Below the pieces are notes generated by a model that was not told the origin of the DNA, ran no database searches, and saw nothing but the letters and a program-made list of their open reading frames with translations. Below, piece after piece: positions 24,352 through 37,500 of a stretch of 64,000 bases of DNA. The number at the start of each line of letters is the position of its first letter. Positions within the stretch are counted from its first letter, which is position 1. The translations under genes were made by a program, and so were the position numbers. Source of the DNA: a virus; IMG/VR virus record IMGVR_UViG_3300024264_002221, positions 18,696 through 82,695 of that record. One strand, 5' to 3'.

Positions 24352-25097
24352 TATAAAAGTTTTTCAGTATCAGGTTTATCTGCCTTACCCAACTTAAGTT
24401 GATTTCTCAACGATTCTTCAATTGAGAAACTATTTGTGGTCGCGTTAGACATTAGTTGATTAATGTTCTTATCTATAAATACTGTGTAAGAGGAAGCAAG
24501 TGATAAAACTTGTTTCTGTTGTTCGGCCGACATCATTAAAATAGAATCTAAGTTACCTGTACCCACTCTACCATACGATATCATATCTAACATGGCTTGT
24601 TTTGCCATTCTGACTGTCCAATACTCATGTTCAAATTTATCTTCTAAATCTTTATTACCTATGACATCTATTAAATTAGAACCGTCAGGTAATTTGGCAT
24701 CATCAGTGTTTAAGAAATCTTTTATTAGATCAATAAACCCTTGTCTCTCAATATAAGCGTCCTTCAAGTTTCTTTTAAACTTTCTAAGGTCAATCTTCAT
24801 ATCCGCAATATTAAGGTCAACTAATTGTTTTCTTTTAGGGTCGGTAAGAAATTCTTTACTCTCCTCTTGTATTTGTATTTCTAAGTCTTGTTTTTGTACA
24901 GTATACTCTAAATGTTCGACCGCATCTTCACGACCTCTGAGTTCAAGTAACCACTGTTTCAATTTTGCGTATGGGGTAATTTGTGCTCCCCCAACAAAAG
25001 TCTCTGCCTTATATCTCGGTAGTGCAAATGATACCTGTTCCGCTATTTCTATGAGTTTAGAGTTTGCACCATCTCTTTCGTATTTAAAGTCTTGCAT
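24351..25097 (-). CDS. Conserved marine-myovirus protein, function unknown
   Basis: The 248-residue protein begins QDFKYERDGANSKLIEIAEQ and contains ALPRYKAETFVGGAQITPYA, a long helical middle and SYGRVGTGNLDSILMM. From memory this pattern is widespread in cyanophage-like and other marine T4-related phages, near structural genes. It is strongly helical and may form a coiled-coil connector. Function is unknown. Confidence 0.65.
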   Translation of the reverse strand: MQDFKYERDGANSKLIEIAEQVSFALPRYKAETFVGGAQITPYAKLKQWLLELRGREDAVEHLEYTVQKQDLEIQIQEESKEFLTDPKRKQLVDLNIADMKIDLRKFKRNLKDAYIERQGFIDLIKDFLNTDDAKLPDGSNLIDVIGNKDLEDKFEHEYWTVRMAKQAMLDMISYGRVGTGNLDSILMMSAEQQKQVLSLASSYTVFIDKNINQLMSNATTNSFSIEESLRNQLKLGKADKPDTEKLL

Positions 25098-25157
25098 ATA
25101 ATAAAATTTTACTATAATATAAGTATAAAAAAGTATTAAATAAAGTGTAAAATGGTA

Positions 25158-26273
25158 TTATTCTCTCCAACCACAATGACCTGAAGATGTACCCGCATTC
25201 ACTGCTGGTGGGAGACCCGCCGGATTTAAAACACCTGTGTCTGTTTGATAATACATCTTCCAACTATCGTTATTTTGAAGACTACTACCATAACAACCTA
25301 ACATGTATTGCCAATCCTGTCCCATTGCGAAATTTTCTTCACCGGAATTAGATCTTAACTTAGGAATATTACCAATATTGGTATCTGTAGATGTATCCCA
25401 TCTTCTCAAATTGTAACCACCTTGGTAAGATCCCTCATTACCGGCATAACCCTTACCAACTTTAGACGCAATACCTTTTTGTTGTCCGTGTGCTGACCAT
25501 GAACTTGATGAACTTGATATAGTCTCCGTAGAGAATTCCATTTTTATACTACTTGTACTCCATCCATATCCATGGGTTTCATTACAAAAAGAACTCGCTC
25601 CACCACTACTACTTATCGAGGTTACCCCGTAGTTTGTTATTGTCGTTTCATTACTTAAATTAAATTTATCTACCTCAGTTCTGTTACCCGCAAAAATCCA
25701 AGCAAACTCATGTTCTTTCCACATGGTTCCACAATCGGACCTACTATATTGTAAGTCGTGGTTAGATTGGTGTGCGTAATTAGTATCGGTCATCATGTTA
25801 ACCGCCGAAGTTGTGTTACTATGTAGGGTTGTTGGTCCTTTGTGTGCACTATCGGTGTTTACGGACCACATATAAAATATAGTTTTACTACACGCACCTG
25901 AAGTATAGTTTGCAGGGTAATCTAATAACTCACCAATGTGAGTTGTCTGATCGGTTGCGTTGGTTGCCTTGTGTACATTCTTCCAAGGTGAACTTGATTT
26001 GTATCCGCCAGCCATATACGAATAATTAATTATTTGTCTGTACTTAAAGTTAGTTCCTTCATTCTGTTGTGCCGATATTCGTTCCCAACCATTTTCTATA
26101 TTTGAAACACCTGTATAAACCATAAGGTAATTTGTGTGTTCGGATGATTCTTCTAAGAATAGAGAACCGGATAATGGGTTCGACGGTCTCTGTGACTTAA
26201 CACCTTTTGGTGGTCTTGCAGTGACTCTGTCCACTTTAAGTGAACCACTAACGGACATATTTTCGTATATCAT
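25158..26273 (-). CDS. Tail fibre paralog 1 of 3
   Basis: This 371-residue protein is the last of three tandem relatives. It starts YENMSVSGSLKVDRVTARPP; the SGSL and ARPP...RPSNP blocks are shared by all three. Common core elements are INYSYMAGGYKSSSPWKNVH, GYAGNEGSYQGGYNLRRW, TNIG and a terminal NAGTSSGHCGWRE. Gly-, Ser- and Trp-rich beta content suggests an adhesin or receptor-binding tip. Between the conserved blocks the sequences differ, as expected under host-range selection. It is 12 bases downstream of paralog 2. Confidence 0.75.
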   Translation of the reverse strand: MIYENMSVSGSLKVDRVTARPPKGVKSQRPSNPLSGSLFLEESSEHTNYLMVYTGVSNIENGWERISAQQNEGTNFKYRQIINYSYMAGGYKSSSPWKNVHKATNATDQTTHIGELLDYPANYTSGACSKTIFYMWSVNTDSAHKGPTTLHSNTTSAVNMMTDTNYAHQSNHDLQYSRSDCGTMWKEHEFAWIFAGNRTEVDKFNLSNETTITNYGVTSISSSGGASSFCNETHGYGWSTSSIKMEFSTETISSSSSSWSAHGQQKGIASKVGKGYAGNEGSYQGGYNLRRWDTSTDTNIGNIPKLRSNSGEENFAMGQDWQYMLGCYGSSLQNNDSWKMYYQTDTGVLNPAGLPPAVNAGTSSGHCGWRE

Positions 26274-26285
26274 ATTCTTTTTATT

Positions 26286-27404
26286 TTATTCTCTCCAACC
26301 ACAATGTCCAGAGGAAGTCCCCGGGTTTACCGCGGGATTTAAACCTGTAACACTTGTAGTTCCTGTGTCTGTTGCGTACGTGAATTTCCACGAATTATTA
26401 TTTTGTAAACCATTATAATTACCTAACATATACTGCCAATCCTGACCCATAGTAAAGTTTTCTTCACCACAATTTCCGTCAGGTTTCACGACGTTACCAA
26501 TATTTGTGTCTGTTTGATTACTCCATCTTCTCAAGTTGTAACCTCCATTATAAGAACCTTCATTACCAGCATAACCTTTACCAACTTTAGAACTAATCCC
26601 TTTCTGTTGTGAGTGATTACCCCAACGATCCGAGGTTGCAAATGTTTCAGTTGCGAAGTTTAGTTTAACACCAGCACTTGAAGTCCACCCATAACCATGA
26701 AGTTCATCTGAAAATGCGGAAGCACCGTCACTACCGTTTATTGTTGTTAATGTATATGCGGTATGTAAAGATTCCGTGGTTAAGTTAAATAACTCCACGG
26801 TTGCCGAACCACCACTAAAAAGGTATGCCATATCAGTTTCTTTATGCATAGTACCTAAATCACTTCTTGATATAGTTGTATCCATCGCCGCAGTATGTGC
26901 ATAGTTGGTGTCAGTTATCATATTTACCGCTGATGTGGTTGTACCATGTACATTACCCGCACTCTTCCATGCACCATCACTATTAACAGACCATACGTAG
27001 AAAATAGTTCTACTACATGCTCCTGAGGTATATGATGCAGGATAATCCAATAACTCACCTAAGTGAGTTGTCTGATCTGTTGAATTAACCGTTTTGTGTA
27101 CGTTCTTCCAAGGTGAACTTGATTTGTAACCACCGGCTAGATATGAATAATTTATTATCTGATTGTACTTGAAACTCGTTTTACCAAAATTACTTTGATT
27201 TGAAATTCTTTCCCATCCACCATCGTTTCCGTTACCTGTATAAACCATCAAGAAACTATTATCAAAACTACCTGAGGTTGTCATTTCCAAATATAGGGAC
27301 CCGTTTTCTGGTGAAGATGGTCTACTCGCCTTCAAACCTGAAGGAGGTCTTGTAGGTCCTTGTCCTCTTAATGATCCACTAATTTCTAAATTTTCAAATA
27401 TCAT
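26286..27404 (-). CDS. Tail fibre paralog 2 of 3
   Basis: The 372-residue protein has the same plan as its neighbours: FENLEISGSLRGQGPTRPPS at the N-terminus, YNQIINYSYLAGGYKSSSPW, KVGKGYAGNEGSYNGGYNL and the end PGTSSGHCGWRE. It is closer to paralog 1 in length, with variable loops around residues 180-260. Its leader has TATTTATA four bases from the ATG. Probably a trimeric or oligomeric host-binding protein (inference). Confidence 0.75.
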   Translation of the reverse strand: MIFENLEISGSLRGQGPTRPPSGLKASRPSSPENGSLYLEMTTSGSFDNSFLMVYTGNGNDGGWERISNQSNFGKTSFKYNQIINYSYLAGGYKSSSPWKNVHKTVNSTDQTTHLGELLDYPASYTSGACSRTIFYVWSVNSDGAWKSAGNVHGTTTSAVNMITDTNYAHTAAMDTTISRSDLGTMHKETDMAYLFSGGSATVELFNLTTESLHTAYTLTTINGSDGASAFSDELHGYGWTSSAGVKLNFATETFATSDRWGNHSQQKGISSKVGKGYAGNEGSYNGGYNLRRWSNQTDTNIGNVVKPDGNCGEENFTMGQDWQYMLGNYNGLQNNNSWKFTYATDTGTTSVTGLNPAVNPGTSSGHCGWRE

Positions 27405-27416
27405 ATCTATAAATAG

Positions 27417-28556
27417 TTAATTTCTCCAACCACAATGTCCTGATGATGCACCTGCGTTAACACCTGGTGCTAACCCTGCAGGATTTACCGTACCCGTATC
27501 TGTCGTATATGAGAATTTCCAACTTGTATTTGTTTGACCTGTACCATCATATGTTGCTAACATGTATTGATGGTCTTGTCCTAATGTGAAATTCTCTTCT
27601 CCACAATTTGCATGTGGTTTAGGGACATTACCAATATTAGTTTCAGTGAAAACGTCCCACCTTCTTAAATTGTAACCTCCATTATATGTACCTTCATTTC
27701 CACAATAACCTTTACCAACTTTAGAACTTATCCCTTTCTGTTGCCCACTAGATGCCCATGAGGATGCCCTTGTCTCGAACACATCAGTAGCAAAGTGACA
27801 TTTGTTTCCACTTTCAGAACCATACCCATAACCATAGTTTTCATCAGAAAACCCTGAAGAACCTAATGTACTCGTAATGGATAATGTTGTTGTAACATAA
27901 GGTGACCCACCTGGATAATAAGTGGTATACATTGTCTCATTAGTTAAATTAAATTTTTCTACAGTAGCTACCGATCCACCAAAAACATATGCAAATTCGG
28001 TTTCCTTAAACAAAGTTCCACAATCATCCCTTGCATTTAATAAATCCCACTTAGATTGGTGTGCGTATGTTGTTTCATTCACCATATCAATACCAGATGT
28101 GTGAGTTGAATGTATTGTGGTAGCCCCTTTATGACCACCATCTGTATTTGTTGACCATAAGAATAGTTTAGTCTTACTACATACTCCTGAGGTATAATTT
28201 GCGGGGTAATCTAATAACTCACCTAAGTGAGATGTTTGGTCAGTTGCGTTAATTGTTTTATGTACATTCTTCCAAGGTGAACCTGACTTATATCCACCTG
28301 CCAAATATGAATAGTTTATTATTTGTCTGTATTTGAATCCTGTTCTGTCAGTATCTTGTGAACCCACGGGTTCCCAACCATCATCATAATTAGATGAACC
28401 AGTGTATGTAACAACGAAACTACCACTTGTAGATTCTTCTAAGTACATAGAACCTGTCTCAGGTGAAGTGGGTCTTTCCCCTCTACTACCTCTTGGTATG
28501 ATAAATTGTCCACTCACGTCAAGTGAACCACTAACTATTACGTTTTCTCTAATCAT
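27417..28556 (-). CDS. Tail fibre paralog 3 of 3
   Basis: At 379 residues this is the longest of the trio. It begins RENVIVSGSLDVSGQFIIP and ends GASSGHCGWRN. The longer variable part includes a Tyr/Gly-rich insert near residues 210-260 (TTYYPGGSPY, YGYGYGSESG). It is encoded 11 bases after the giant fibre gene and so is probably co-transcribed with it. The N-terminal SGSL-type blocks also resemble the opening of the giant fibre (HITGSLSVSASAEIQG), suggesting a common virion-attachment segment. Confidence 0.75.
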   Translation of the reverse strand: MIRENVIVSGSLDVSGQFIIPRGSRGERPTSPETGSMYLEESTSGSFVVTYTGSSNYDDGWEPVGSQDTDRTGFKYRQIINYSYLAGGYKSGSPWKNVHKTINATDQTSHLGELLDYPANYTSGVCSKTKLFLWSTNTDGGHKGATTIHSTHTSGIDMVNETTYAHQSKWDLLNARDDCGTLFKETEFAYVFGGSVATVEKFNLTNETMYTTYYPGGSPYVTTTLSITSTLGSSGFSDENYGYGYGSESGNKCHFATDVFETRASSWASSGQQKGISSKVGKGYCGNEGTYNGGYNLRRWDVFTETNIGNVPKPHANCGEENFTLGQDHQYMLATYDGTGQTNTSWKFSYTTDTGTVNPAGLAPGVNAGASSGHCGWRN

Positions 28557-28567
28557 TTAACTCTTTT

Positions 28568-31500
28568 TTATCCTGTTACGACTACTCTTCCTGATCTACT
28601 TGTTTCAAATTTAACCACAACCACCCCATTTAAAGAATTTATTGCCGAAGGGAAAAATAAATCACCATTACTATCATATACCTGTACAATCACGTTGTCG
28701 GTTCCTAAACCATGGGTAAAAGTAACGGTACCCACATTACTGAATGTAGAAACATTAACCGCCGGTATCTTTTTCCAAGATTGCCAAGTACCACTATTTT
28801 TACCTCTAACCGCAATTCGTCCACTTCTATAGTCACCCGCAATTTGATGTTGCCATGCTGAACTATATATTTGTGAGTAGAGTGCTCCGTCAGTTGCGTT
28901 ACCTGAGAAGTTTGTCACACCACCTGTGTAGTATGTGATACCCGCACTATCTAAGGAGTCCGCATCAATCCCTGCACCTGAATTTGTGTTTCTAAATGCG
29001 ACACCATCAATCATATCTGCTGATCCCGCTGTGGATGCGTAACTCACTGATTGGGATCCAATATTTCCTGAGTGTATAAATTCTCTCCAACCCTCTAATG
29101 AACCATTTTCCATTCTTTGGAACCATACTTGGTCATCATGGAAATCAAACGCCATTTGTACATAGTAACCAGCACTATTTGCGTGGTTCATTATTATTTG
29201 GTGGTGCCAATCAGTATTTGGGTTTTGTGGTGCCTCACCATTCATACCTGTACCTCCCGCACCACTCTGATCCATCCATTGGAATTGACCCGTACCGAAC
29301 GTAATTGATGAGTTCTCGGTAATTCTATTGTGGTCGTGAGATGAATATGCATATCTACCGTCTAAATCGACTGTCTGATCAGTTGCCCCATTCACACTCG
29401 CCGTAAGAACACCAGTACTAGTATCGAAACTTAATCCATCAACATAGTAATTATCATTTCCACTATCGGTGACTGTTTCTGTGGCCGTAGTTATACCCGT
29501 AACGTGTCCGTTACCATCCACTAAAATGTCCTGAACATACGTTCTACCACTATTGTTAGAAGATGTGGCCGCAGTAATATTATCGTGGGCTGTATAACTT
29601 TCAGAGGTTAAATACCTACCATCAATATCGACAGTAAATCCAGCATTACCTGTTCCTGTACCTGTAATTACACCTGTAGCATCATCAAACGTAGCTCCAC
29701 TTATGTAATCTATATCATTATCATTTCCACTATCGGTGACTGTCTCTGTTGCTGTTGTAACACCCGTAACGTGTCCATTACCATCTAATAAGATGTCTTG
29801 TATATATGTTCTACCCGAGTTATCTGAAGAAGTAGCCGCGGTGATCGTTGGGTGTTGTTGGTATGAAGTATAGTTACCTGCGTGAACCACAATGTTACCG
29901 TTGATTCTAACCGCACTGTTACCATTAACCACAAAGTTAACACCATCAGTCGCATCGTTATGTGATTTAATCTCAATGACAGAACCTGACAATCCACCAC
30001 TATTACTTGTGTGTAATATATGTGCGGTATCTGAGGAATCTGTGGTATCTTCTTTATCATAACCTGTCCAATAGATACCTCTACCTTGGTTGGATGTGGT
30101 TACAGGTCCATCAAACTCAATATTACCACTTCCGTTAATTACTTTATTGTTTCCAACGTATAATGAACCAAGTGGGTCAATAGTAATAGCACCACTTGCA
30201 TTAACATTAAAAATTGGAACACCTGACGAATCAGAGACGGCAAATAAATCACCTGTTAAATCATCTGTAATTGAGAATAACTGACCACTTGTACCTTGGA
30301 TATCGAATATTGTTGATCCCGATGTGGATGATGTCAACGTTAGTTTATCAGTAAATTCTGACTGACCATTTGATCCTAAAGTTAATATTCTTGTACTTGA
30401 TTTAACGAATTGTAAGTTACCACCACTGTTTGTTGTTAGATCATTTGGTGATTCAACAATTCTAAATCCGTTACCACCTAACCATTCGATACCTTCTGTT
30501 GGTCCTGGGTCTGCAATTGTAATATGGTTAACATTACTTATTGAACCATTAACCATATTAATACCACTACCGTTCATGTTAATGGCACCACTCATAGTTC
30601 CACCGGATTTTAGTAGGAAGTCACCTGATGCATATCCTGCCGCTGAGTGGTCTCCCCATCCATATGCGGTATTCCAATTATTAATACTACTTTGTTGAAA
30701 GTGTCCGGTGTGCCATAATTGGTATCCAGTACCCCATGACGCCGAGTCGTATGATTGGTCAGAGACGTAAACATTTGTACTGTACTTGTCGAACACCAAT
30801 GCGTGTGACCCTTTTACATCACCACCATTATATGCACTAATCCAAAGTACATCATTCCAAGATCCCCCGAATCCAAGGTTAGTGTTTGATAGCATCGCTA
30901 TCTTCAGTTTTCCTGATCCAAACGTTGCTGAATTTGGTTTTTCTGTACCACCAGCTGAGTAGTGTCCACCTAAATAGGAACCAACAGCATTACCACCACT
31001 TGTATATGTTTTATTTTCTGAAAGTGATTTTAAACCATACCTACCATCAATAGCGACAGTCCATGTACCTCCATGGTGTGTCCCTGTTATAATACCGTTA
31101 CCCGTATTGAATGATGCACTTGTCGTATACCAGTTAACATCTGTATCAACCGCAAACCCTGAAACATCTACGGTACTTCCGTTTGATTTGGTTAAGGTTA
31201 GTATCTGATTACCACTGTTATATGTACCACCCGTTACAGTAACGTCTATTAGGGCTGATGCTATACTTACACTGTAAGTATCTCCATCATTTCTTGTGAA
31301 TTCAAGGGTACCTGAACCACCATTAAAAGTGGCACCTGTCGTATATTCATTAGTATCGGTATATCCTGTTATGTACCCTGCAGTATTGTGGTCTCCCCAT
31401 CCATATGCGGTTTTAAAGTTTTGTATGTTTGTTTTACTTAATTCCTCACCGTCAATATAAAGTTTCTTTTGGTAGAGTTTCATCCACTCTTGATAGTTTC

Positions 31501-34500
31501 CAGTCCCATCTAAACCTACATCGTATGCTCTCCAAACAAATGGTTCACTATAATCATCAGAAGTCCAAAACTCCATTTCACCATCATTATTGGTGTAGTT
31601 AAATCTAATACCCGCAACATCATTAGTTCCTGTCGGAACAAACTTTATCATTGGGTTAGTACCTGTCATATTAAGATTACCCGATAACGATCCTCCCGAC
31701 AATTGTAGATATCTATTGTCTACATCAACCGTATATGTGTCACCATCATTTCTTGTAAATGTGATTATACCATTACCACTATTAAATGTGGCACCTGTTG
31801 TATACTCGTCATTTTTCACATACCCTTCAGTGGAATGGTCACCCCATCCATATGCGGTTTTAAAGTTTTGGATATTAGTTTTGGTGAGGTCTTCCCCATC
31901 TAACCTAAGTAAATCCCCTCTAAGTAGTGCGGTTTTTCTTGCCGCCCATCCACCTGACCAATTACCTGTTTCTGAATTAACCTCAAGACCTTGTTCTGCA
32001 TTGATATAAACATATTCATTTCCTTGTCCCGTAGCGTAAGCGTAAGATTCACCAGCATTCAATATTAAGTGTTGTCCCGCACCCCTTATATCTCCATTGA
32101 CAGTCAATGATCCTGTGAACGTATCTGTAGTGTTTAATAAATAACCGCTTAAGTCTTGGTCACCTGTGTATCCCGCTACTGAATGATCTCCCCATCCATA
32201 TGCTGTATTCCATTGTGAGATGTTAGTTGAACTAAAATCACCACTGTGCCATAATTGTTTCCATGTTTGCCATGTTGAACTGTCCGTTCTGGTCCTCATG
32301 TAAAAATCTGATCCGTTATAGTGTGCACCTATCTGAAACATAGATGCTGAACCACCTACATTACTTGAAAATAGGTGTGCACTCGCTCCCGTGTAATTTA
32401 TGACATAACTTCCACTACCCGTAACTCTGGTTTCTGTCTTAGAATCATCAAACGGATTACCACCTGTTAAACTTATACTTCCTTTATTATCTTGGAAATA
32501 TCTATCGTCATGATTATGTGAACTTAGTGCGTATCTACCATCTAAATCGACATTGAACGTATCACCACCATTATTTCTAGTGAATGTAATAATACCGTTA
32601 CCTGTGTTAAATGTCGCACCTGTTGTAAATTCATTTGTATTTGTAAATCCTGTAATATATCCAACTTGTGAGTGGTCACCCCATCCATATGCGGTATCCC
32701 AATTAGTATCTTTTCTTGTACCCGCACCTGTACCTGTCGCCGGTTTGGAGTATATACCTTCTTTGTACATTAACTTACCATCGGCAAGTATTGTCATTGT
32801 GGGTTGATTTGTTGATAACACTATAGACGCACCAGAACCATAACTAGAACCGTCACCATGGTAATGTGTTATATATGCTCTTTGTGTACCAGTCCCTGGG
32901 TTATCACTAAATTCAATTCCCGTACCTAACCCATTACTTGAGTTTTCTAACTTTAAACTATATGTGTTACTGCTTGAAATAGTACCACCATCTAGTGGTA
33001 AATACCTACCATCAATATCAACAGTCCATGTATCACCTCCATTACGTGTTCCTGTTATAATACCGTTACCGGTATTAAACGTTGCACCCGTTGTAAAATT
33101 ATTTGTATTATCAAGTGCAAATCCCGTAACTTCAACAGTAGTCCCGTCTGATTTTGTTAATGTTAATGTTTGGTTACCATCATTATATGTACCACCTGTA
33201 ACAGTAACTTCCGTTAATGCTGATGATATATCTACTGAGTATGTGTCGCCATCATTTCTTGTGAATGTAACAATTCCTGTCCCACCATTCCATGTTGCTC
33301 CTGTTGTGTACTCATCATTATATTCTTTTAGATAATTTTCAGTTGAATGATCTCCCCATCCGTACGCTGTATTCCATTGTGATGAATCACCACCATTTGC
33401 GTATATTCCTGACCATCTATATGATGACGAACCTAAACTTCTTGTGTTGTTGGTGTATGGTCTAACATCTCCGTCGAAGACAGTTGATGAAGTACCAAAA
33501 TAGAATGGTTTATTACCTTCGAAATGTATCCACCCTGAGTTCTTAGAACCAATATCAATATAACCTGTAGATGTTTTAAATCTAAACGCATTACCAGCCG
33601 CTTCCTCTATTATTGAATTACCGTCGTTAAGGTTTACCCCACCAACAGTAATAATATTCGAAGTGGTCGCACCTCTATCGGTTACACTATCTAAAGTGTC
33701 CACTTCACTATATCCTGTGATATACCCTTCGGTAGAGTGATCACCCCATCCATATGCTGTATTCCAATTTCCTGAATTACCTCCTGATGCGGTTACAACA
33801 CCACTAAAATCACCAAGACCACCATAAACACCTTTCCATCTGTATGTAGATGTACCCATATTTGAGTTAGAGGCTGTGGTTGATGTGTTTGGTATTAATG
33901 CGGTTCCAACAAAATGTACATGATTTTGGTCACCACTCCTACCAAAACTTGCGTTACCCATTTGTACGGTAGGTACGGTAAGAGTACCTGTCATGGTGTC
34001 TCCACCTAATTTTACATATCTACCATCTAAATCAACGGTTTGATTTGTCGATCCATTAACACTTGCGGTAAAGACACCAGTAGATAAATTAAATTCTACA
34101 CCATCAACGTAGTAATTGTCATTACCACTATCTGTTACTGTTTCAGTGGCAGTGGTTAGTCCTGTTACGTGTCCATTACCGTCTAATAGAATATCTTGGA
34201 TATATGTTCTTCCACTATTGTTAGAAGATGCCGGTGATGCAATTGGTGGGTGTTGTGTTAAATACGTATTTGAATCTACACTACCATCCGCCTTTAAGAA
34301 TTGTGATGATGTACCACCACTCTTAATAAATGAAGTCGCTGTAAGGTTACCACCATTAGATAATGACATTTTAGTGGTGTACCCACTATTATAATGTTTC
34401 CAATTAATTGCAGAACCATCATATAAAACTTGGTAATAATTAGAACCGTTTGCTTTGAACCTATATCCATATTCACTATAATCCGTACCATCTAATGCAA

Positions 34501-37500
34501 TTGCCACACCGGCATTTGCGGAGGATTCACCAGCACTCGCGTTAATTACTAATGGTGCCCATGGTGATCCACTACCTAATGTTATTCCTCTTGAGGTGGT
34601 ATTACCCCTTGCAACCACACTATCTAAAGTGTCTGTTTCAGAATAACTTGTTAAATACCTACCGTCTATATCGACAGTAAATGTATCCCCATCATTTCTT
34701 TTAAATGTAATTACACCATTACCACTATTAAATGTGGCACCTGTCGTATATTCATCATTATAATCTGTTAGGTAATTTTGATCACCAACCCAATCTCTTG
34801 TTGCAATATGATACCATGTTGATCCCGTTATTGTGTTAGTACCCGCAAAATTTCTAAAGTATAATCCGTCTCCATTAACTAATGTTGATCCCCCTAATTG
34901 GAAACCATAATTACCGTCTGTTTGAGATACATGTAATATTGTGTTGTGACCACTGATAGGTCCGTTAGACGCGAAATTTCTATATATACCAAATTCTGTA
35001 TAATCATTAGCGTCACCATTTGTACTATATAATTCACTATGTACTTGTGCCCTTGTGTCTAAAAATCTACCGTCTATATCAACAGTAAATGTGTCACCAT
35101 CATTTCTTTTAAATGTAATTACACCATTACCACTATTAAATGTTGCTCCTGTTGTGTATTCATTGTTGTAATCTGTAAGATAACTTCCTGTTTCCGCCTC
35201 AATACCATCTAATCTACTATCTAAAGTGGTTAAGTCCGTATTATCTAATAATCTTTCTTCAGATCCTTTTTGACCACCCTTCCAATAGTTGGTTTGTCCG
35301 TCCCATATTAAAGAACCAGATAATAAGTCAGGAGATGTGTTATCTCTAACTTCGATACCTGCATTTTGTGCTCCACTACCATTTAAAGATATAATGTTAT
35401 CCCCTATCTCGACAGTTGTTGAATCTACTCTTGTTTCTGTTCCTTTAATTAAAAGATCCCCCTTAATAGTTACGTTAGACCCTGTAAATTCTAAACCACC
35501 TTCTATCGTGTCTAATCTACTGTCTAAACCTGTAATATCACCATTTAAACTTCCAGTCTTAGTCTCTAAAGAATCTAACCTTCCATCGTGTGAACCACTT
35601 GTCGTTTCTATACTATTTAACCTATTATTTTGGGTTGTATTAGTACTATCATTAGAAGATGTATATGAATTAAAAGTTGTTCTAATACTACCACTTTCAG
35701 TCTCTAAAGAAACTAATCTAAGATCTTGGTTTGAGTTAGTAGTGTTATTAGATGAGGTATAAGTATTTAAATCAGTTCTAAGTGTTGTTACGTCAGTATC
35801 AGTAGCATATGTATCATCAATACTCGAAGTGAACTCCTCTAACGCATCTACCCTATTACCTAAGTTAGATACGTCTGTGGATAGACTACCCGTCTTGGTT
35901 TCAATAGAATCGACTCTACTATCTAATGTAGAAATATCTCCATTTAATGTGGAAATATCACCTTCTAAACTACCTGTTTTAGTTTCTAAAGAATCTAATC
36001 TGTTTTTATGTTCCCCTAATTTTGTTTTTTGTGATCCACTTACGACTTCTAAAGAATCAACTCTACCATCTAATGTGGAAATATCACCACTTAAACTTCC
36101 TGACTTAGTTTCTAAAGAGTCTATCCTACCACTTAAGTTTTGTTTATCTGTTTCGTTGGACGAAGTGTAAGTATTTAGATCACCCCTTAGGTTAGATATA
36201 TCTGTATTTAAACTACCAGTTTTGGTTTCTAAAGAACCTAACCTATTGTTTTGTGATGTGTTAGTTGAATCGTTGGATGAGGTATAAGTATTTAAATCAC
36301 CTCTTAGATTAGTTATATCCGAGTCGGTTGCATATGTGTCATCGATACTTGCCGTGAATGATTCTATACTGTCTAACCTACCATCGTGTGAACCACTTGT
36401 TGTTTCTAAACTACCTAATCTACTATTTTGAGTAATATTGGTAGAATCGTTGGATGAGGTATAAGTATTTAAATCACCTCTCAAAGTGGTTAAATCAGTA
36501 TCAGTTGCATATGTGTCATCGATACTTGCGGTAAAGGATTCTATACTGTCTAACCTACCATCAACCAAATTATAATTAGTTGTTCCAGTAATATCCACTT
36601 GTATGGAACTACTAATTACGGTTTCTGTATTTAATTTAGTTTTAACTCTATCATCTGTATAATAAAGATTGGTTGTTCCTTCGGTGATTGAATCTGTATC
36701 ACCTGCTCCACCGACAAAAACTTTGTTACCCATACCATTATGGTTGGTACAATAATATAATAATGTTTGTGGGGTATCTTGATTTACAACTATTTGAACG
36801 TATGCTCCTGATAAACCTTCGGTACCATTTACGGTAACACCGTCTGTATATTGACTATTGTTAGTTAATGAAAATCTGAATGGGTGTCCTGAATTTGATG
36901 AGTGAGATACATCAAACCTATAAACTAGTCCTTTTGCTAATGAGACAATTTGTTGTTCTACACCATCTATGTAATATACACCACCACTTGCAGTTACGGT
37001 AACGTCAACATATTGTGTTATTGGTGAGGTTGAATTTAAAACAAATTCAGAACCTGAGACAACATTTTCCGTATTTAGTTTTGATTTAATATCTGTAGTC
37101 AAAGAACCACTTTTAGTCTCTAAACTACTTAACCTACTATTTTGTGTTGTGTTGGTTGAATCATTGGATGCGGTATGAGTGTTAAAGTCAGATCTCATAG
37201 TACCATCCACACTACCAGTAAATGTTTCTAATAGGTCTAACCTCCCATCGTGTGACCCACTTGTCGTTTCTAACGACGTGAATCTATTATTACTTGCAGT
37301 ATAATGGGCCGCAAACGCTTCATCATTTGTGGTGTCAACACTATTAATAAGTCCTACGATTTCTGCGAATGAATTCTTATCAGCATCAGAAGAATCTAAA
37401 ATAGCATCCACATCTGTTTTTAATAATGATATATCAACTCCATCAACAGTCCCTGTTAAATCTATACTACCTGTTACAATTAATCCATTACCGAAAACAA

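Noticed and set aside
25158-28556. Frameshift-split single fibre gene
   Set aside because: Each of the three genes has its own start block and its own SGHCGWR end, so they are separate paralogs.
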